From Adiantum capillus-veneris (taxonomy: Eukaryota; Streptophyta; Polypodiopsida; Polypodiales; Pteridaceae): a DNA stretch of 64,000 nt. The notes beneath the pieces were generated by a model that searched no databases, was not told the DNA's origin, and saw only the letters and a list, made by a program, of their open reading frames with translations. The DNA lies in NCBI GenBank assembly GCA_014529385.2, contig CM043966.1:105225087-105289086 (forward strand), given 5' to 3'. Both the position numbers and the translations under genes were made by a program. Shown here one piece after another: positions 60,906 through 64,000 of this stretch. Positions within the stretch are counted from its first letter, which is position 1; each line of letters opens with the position of its first letter.

Positions 60906-61706
60906 CAAGGTCGAGCCTCGATTGAGGAGGTTGTGCTGCATGAGAGAAGGGTACTTGAGAAAAGGCAACCAAAGGGTTAGTTGTTGCATAAGCAAGGATT
61001 TTTTGACCTAGTGAAAGGGGAGAAGGCACAACAGAAGGCGTGCAGGAGCAAGCCAGAAGCTCTTGTTCTCTATTTTGAGCCTAATCAAGAAGTATCTCTC
61101 TCTCGACCTAGGAGATAAAGCAGGGAAACCCTCTTTCTCTCTCTTGAACTGGGAAAGAGAAAGCACCAAGGACATATAAAGCACGACGGCAAGCAAAGCA
61201 AAACAATTAGATAAGAAGGTCGAAGATTATTTTTGGCAACTAAGCAGTGCAAAGCACACAGAGCAGGAAGTTGCAGAACATTTGACTATAATTGAAGCAT
61301 GAAGATTGAGACAATGAGAAGAATTAAAGTTTGCAGAATCCAAGGGGCAGTTGAAACAAAAATTTCCATCACCATCATCAGTCCGAAAATTGATTAATCA
61401 TCTTATTAAGCTTCAGTGTCGTTAACAACCCGGTTAATCCTGTAAAACGGGAGCTTACACTCCTAGTCATAAGATAATCCAAGTGACTGTGCTGCTAACA
61501 GCTCGCCTTGGCTACCGATTAAAATGTACTTAGAGCTTGATTGATTAATTGAAGTTTACGATGATTGCCATAACCATTTGCACATGTTGTTCTTATTCTC
61601 TCTCACACCTCTCACAGCCAGAGGCCCGACGCCTTCCCGACTCAATTTTCGAACACATATCCCCCGACAACGTGCAACTATGCCATAATTCACAGCTTTA
61701 TCATCT

Positions 61707-61742
<36 letters not shown>

Positions 61743-61829
61743 AAGAAGAAGAAGAAGAAGAAGAAGAAGCAGAAGAGAATTTTAACGTCGTAGGAAACTA
61801 TCCCAAGAGACCTTAAAGGTCTATCCGAC
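60906..61829. other. No gene; low-complexity GA-rich pieces
   Basis: A (GA)n(GAA)n tract lies at 61,711-61,770. I see no gene. Confidence 0.45.
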
Positions 61830-61906
61830 GAGGAGAGTTGAACTCAAGACGTGTTATTCAAGAGGGAAATGGCATAACCAATCTACCACACTTGGGTAAT
61901 AGAAAG

Positions 61907-61940
<34 letters not shown>

Positions 61941-62046
61941 AATGAAGAAGAAGAAAAATAGAATTTTAACGTCTAAATTTGACCAGGAGAGTTGAACTGA
62001 AGGCCTGCTATTCAAGAGGGAAATGGCATAACCAATCTACCACATT
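61830..62046 (-). mobile_element. Two tRNA-like (SINE-like) remnants in tandem
   Basis: The minus strand at 61,895-61,830 and again at 62,046-61,980 reads TGGTAGATTGGTTATGCCAT (A-box-like), then TTTCCCTCTTGAATA, then GAGTTCAACTCTCCT (B-box-like). The two copies are about 152 bp apart, with a GT/GA microsatellite and further shared text between, so the segment was duplicated in tandem. No complete tRNA cloverleaf is present. Confidence 0.4.
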
Positions 62047-62091
62047 TGAGTGATAGAAAGGTTATACCATCTTCTTTTTTTTATTAGCACG

Positions 62092-62176
62092 CCCACACAC
62101 ACACACACACAACCCCCCCCCCCCCCCCCCCCCCCCCAAAGAAGAGAGAGAGAGAGAGAGAGGGGGGGAGAGAGAC
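62092..62176 (+). repeat. Compound microsatellite (CA)n, poly-C, (GA)n
   Basis: CA units, then about 26 C in a row, then GA units and a G-run, 190 bp downstream of the glycosyltransferase stop. Long poly-C runs are rare and are frequent sites of assembly error. Confidence 0.85.
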
Positions 62177-62365
62177 GACGTGGATTAGCATGCAAGCACG
62201 CGTCGTTTGTAACTTGGAGAAACGTCTCCTTAAAGGTCATCCACTCAACAGCGCTATTACTTTTTCAAGCTCTGATTCGCTTTGTACTTTCTTTTTTAAA
62301 AAACGTCGTCACATACATAGGCCTACTACTAAAGGGATACAATGCTCATCTAGGCACTGGGCAAA

Positions 62366-63817
62366 TTATAGTAGGGGAAGAGAGAGAGTTTCGACGAAGG
62401 CTTGAAGGTTTTTGGAGGATGAACCAGTGGCATCGAGGGCAGCATGGCAAGCGACGTCGCGAATCCGAGCAGCTGAGCTTCGCAAGGGGCTCGCCCTACT
62501 AATCTCCCGCGTCATGCGTTCCACCTCATCTCTGCTCACAATACTACCATTCTCACCTTCTGATCTCTTCAACAGCTTGCCGGTCTGCACAACCTCGTCC
62601 ACCCACTTGCCATTCATGCCTTGGTCTGCAAACATGGGGCAGCACAACATGGGCACCCCCTTGCACAGCGCCTCCAGCGTCGAGTTCCACCCGCAGTGCG
62701 TGAGAAACCCCGCTATCGCCGGGTGCGCCAATATCTTCCTCTGCGGCGCCAGCTCCCACAGCACAACTCCCCTCCCTGCAGTCCTCTCCTCAAACCCTCT
62801 CGGCAACAGCTGCGTACGCTCCTCTCCGCCGTTTTGCTGCTGATCTGGGATCCTCAAGACCCATAGAAACCGCTCCTTACTGGCTTCCAGCCCCATTGCA
62901 AACTCCTGTATCTGAGCCGCCGACAGGGAGGCTATCGTCCCAAACGCTACGTACAGCACTGATGCTGCCGGCTGCTCATCCAGCCACCTCAAGCACCTCC
63001 TCGCATCCGCGCTCTCCACTGCGCTCGCTTCATTGCTTTTCTCGCCCTTGAGAAAGGATGCCGGTAGAATCGGGCCCACGGCCTTTATGTCCAACTCAGG
63101 GGCTTTCTCCATCAGCTCATCTGCCACCTCCTTCTCCAATTCATATACTGTGTTGAGCAGCATACCAGTTGCATCGCGCCACCGTGTCGCACAGCGAAGG
63201 GCAAAATCGAACGGGCACACGGGATTGGGATCCCAAGATATGTCAGGCACCTCACTGACATGGAGAGATGGGAAACAAGGGATCTTAAACATGCTAGATT
63301 TGTCATTCAAGTCTGTGTGGGGGCCGAGCGGAAGCCGGCCTTGCAATACAAAACGAGGCATATGCAATAAATATGAGTAGAAGCTAGATGACATGGGGAA
63401 GAAGATGTATGCAGGAATGTGAAGCTCTTTGCCCAGGCCCCCCACCCACCACAACATGAAATCATAGACCACACACACAACGCGCCCATCTTCATTCATG
63501 TTGAGATTGTTCACAAGCTCCTGAAGAGCAGGGCCCATGCTTTCCGTGGCTCTTATCACGCCATGCGCTTTCTCAAGGGTGTCAATCATGCTCTCCTCCT
63601 GCGGCAAGCCGTCCGGGAGGCCATGGAGGCGAATGGGCAGGCCGCCTGAGTCGAAGCCTTGCTTCAGCATGCTGGTAATGTAGGCTTCAGTGCAAACAAA
63701 GGTTATAGAGACTCCAAGCAAGGCTAGCTTTCTTGACAGGTCCATAGCTCCATTGACATGGCCTTGAGCAGGAAAAGGGAAGACAACCACATGGGGAGCA
63801 TTGCAAGAGCCCTGCAT
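62366..63817 (-). CDS. Family 1 UDP-glycosyltransferase
   Basis: An intact intronless frame of 483 codons from ATG 63,817. Family 1 UGTs move a sugar from a UDP-sugar to small acceptors such as flavonoids, hormones or other metabolites in the cytosol. The N-terminus (HVVVFPFPAQGHVNGAMDLS) holds the catalytic His20, and Asp119 (VVYDF) is the likely activating partner. The PSPG box at 356-399 reads LAPQRKILAHPAIAGFLTHC, then GWNSTLEALCKGVPMLCC and PMFADQ. Its first residue is Leu instead of the usual Trp, and it ends in Gln, common in glucose donors. The frame is open 57 codons further upstream (to 63,988), but that extension is unlike UGTs and includes a hydrophobic stretch, so I chose the internal Met just before the family start. 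Codons are GC-rich, unlike all neighbours. The acceptor cannot be told. Confidence 0.93.
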   Translation of the reverse strand: MQGSCNAPHVVVFPFPAQGHVNGAMDLSRKLALLGVSITFVCTEAYITSMLKQGFDSGGLPIRLHGLPDGLPQEESMIDTLEKAHGVIRATESMGPALQELVNNLNMNEDGRVVCVVYDFMLWWVGGLGKELHIPAYIFFPMSSSFYSYLLHMPRFVLQGRLPLGPHTDLNDKSSMFKIPCFPSLHVSEVPDISWDPNPVCPFDFALRCATRWRDATGMLLNTVYELEKEVADELMEKAPELDIKAVGPILPASFLKGEKSNEASAVESADARRCLRWLDEQPAASVLYVAFGTIASLSAAQIQEFAMGLEASKERFLWVLRIPDQQQNGGEERTQLLPRGFEERTAGRGVVLWELAPQRKILAHPAIAGFLTHCGWNSTLEALCKGVPMLCCPMFADQGMNGKWVDEVVQTGKLLKRSEGENGSIVSRDEVERMTREISRASPLRSSAARIRDVACHAALDATGSSSKNLQAFVETLSLPLL

Positions 63818-64000
63818 GTTGCTTACCTTCAATGAAAGGCGTGGAGATACTGAAATTATCAGGTCGGTCTGTGTGTATGCCTTAATGTATAGAGTGTACT
63901 TGTGAGATGGAGACGTAATTGCGACAACGAAAAGAATAAATAATAGTGTTGCAACGTCACAATGGAGGTCATGAGAATAACGATTCACGAGTCCGTGGGG

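Noticed and set aside
61833-61888. A functional tRNA gene
   Set aside because: The A-box and B-box text is present, but I could not form acceptor and anticodon stems.
63818-63988. Extended N-terminus of the UGT
   Set aside because: The open frame continues upstream, but UGTs start a few residues before the HVVVFPFPAQGH block; the extension is probably untranslated leader.

Overview
This window looks like repeat-rich nuclear DNA of a land plant. It has nested Ty3/gypsy and Ty1/copia LTR retrotransposons with plant-type primer binding sites, a Mutator-like DNA transposon, tRNA-derived SINE-like pieces, very long (GA)n, (CA)n and (AT)n microsatellites, and one plant-type UDP-glycosyltransferase gene. 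Several protein families resemble ones I associate with seed-free plants (ferns, mosses, lycophytes). A fern is my guess, but no marker in the window settles it. I see no rRNA, tRNA gene, CRISPR array, organelle gene or bacterial operon.

Layout. Positions 1-25,013 are a nest of three gypsy elements, all on the minus strand. The oldest, element 2, has its 5' LTR at 24,051-25,013, then a degenerate tRNA-Asp primer site, a 2-kb leader and a decayed gag. Its gag is split by a complete Tat-type gypsy element (11,778-20,022; LTRs about 4-5% different) and cut again at 9,774 by element 1, whose 5' LTR (8,832-9,774), tRNA-Asp primer site, palindrome-bearing leader and gag-pol run off the left edge. 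Element 1 lacks the catalytic core of reverse transcriptase and has a duplicated zinc-binding module before its integrase.

Positions 25,014-28,614 hold a DEAD-box helicase retrocopy, a gypsy 3' end with LTR, and small unassigned ORFs. A second LTR of the element 2 family lies at 28,615-38,349 in the opposite orientation, and it is split by an 8.8-kb DNA transposon (29,367-38,139) with imperfect terminal inverted repeats and a perfect 9-bp target duplication. This transposon is the most interesting object here. It carries a MULE-like SWIM-domain transposase on the minus strand and, divergently on the plus strand, a decayed multi-exon gene that reads as a ParB/sulfiredoxin-like motif followed by a permuted N6/N4 amino-methyltransferase fold.

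Positions 38,350-54,405 are mostly unannotated repeats: microsatellites, tandem repeats, and a decayed cysteine-rich transposase-like gene (48,260-51,600) whose intron is filled with a short satellite. A young copia element (54,406-59,703) has a perfect 5-bp target duplication and only two nonsense codons. The right end (62,366-63,817, minus) is an intact, intronless family 1 UDP-glycosyltransferase, the only gene in the window that I believe still codes for a working host protein.
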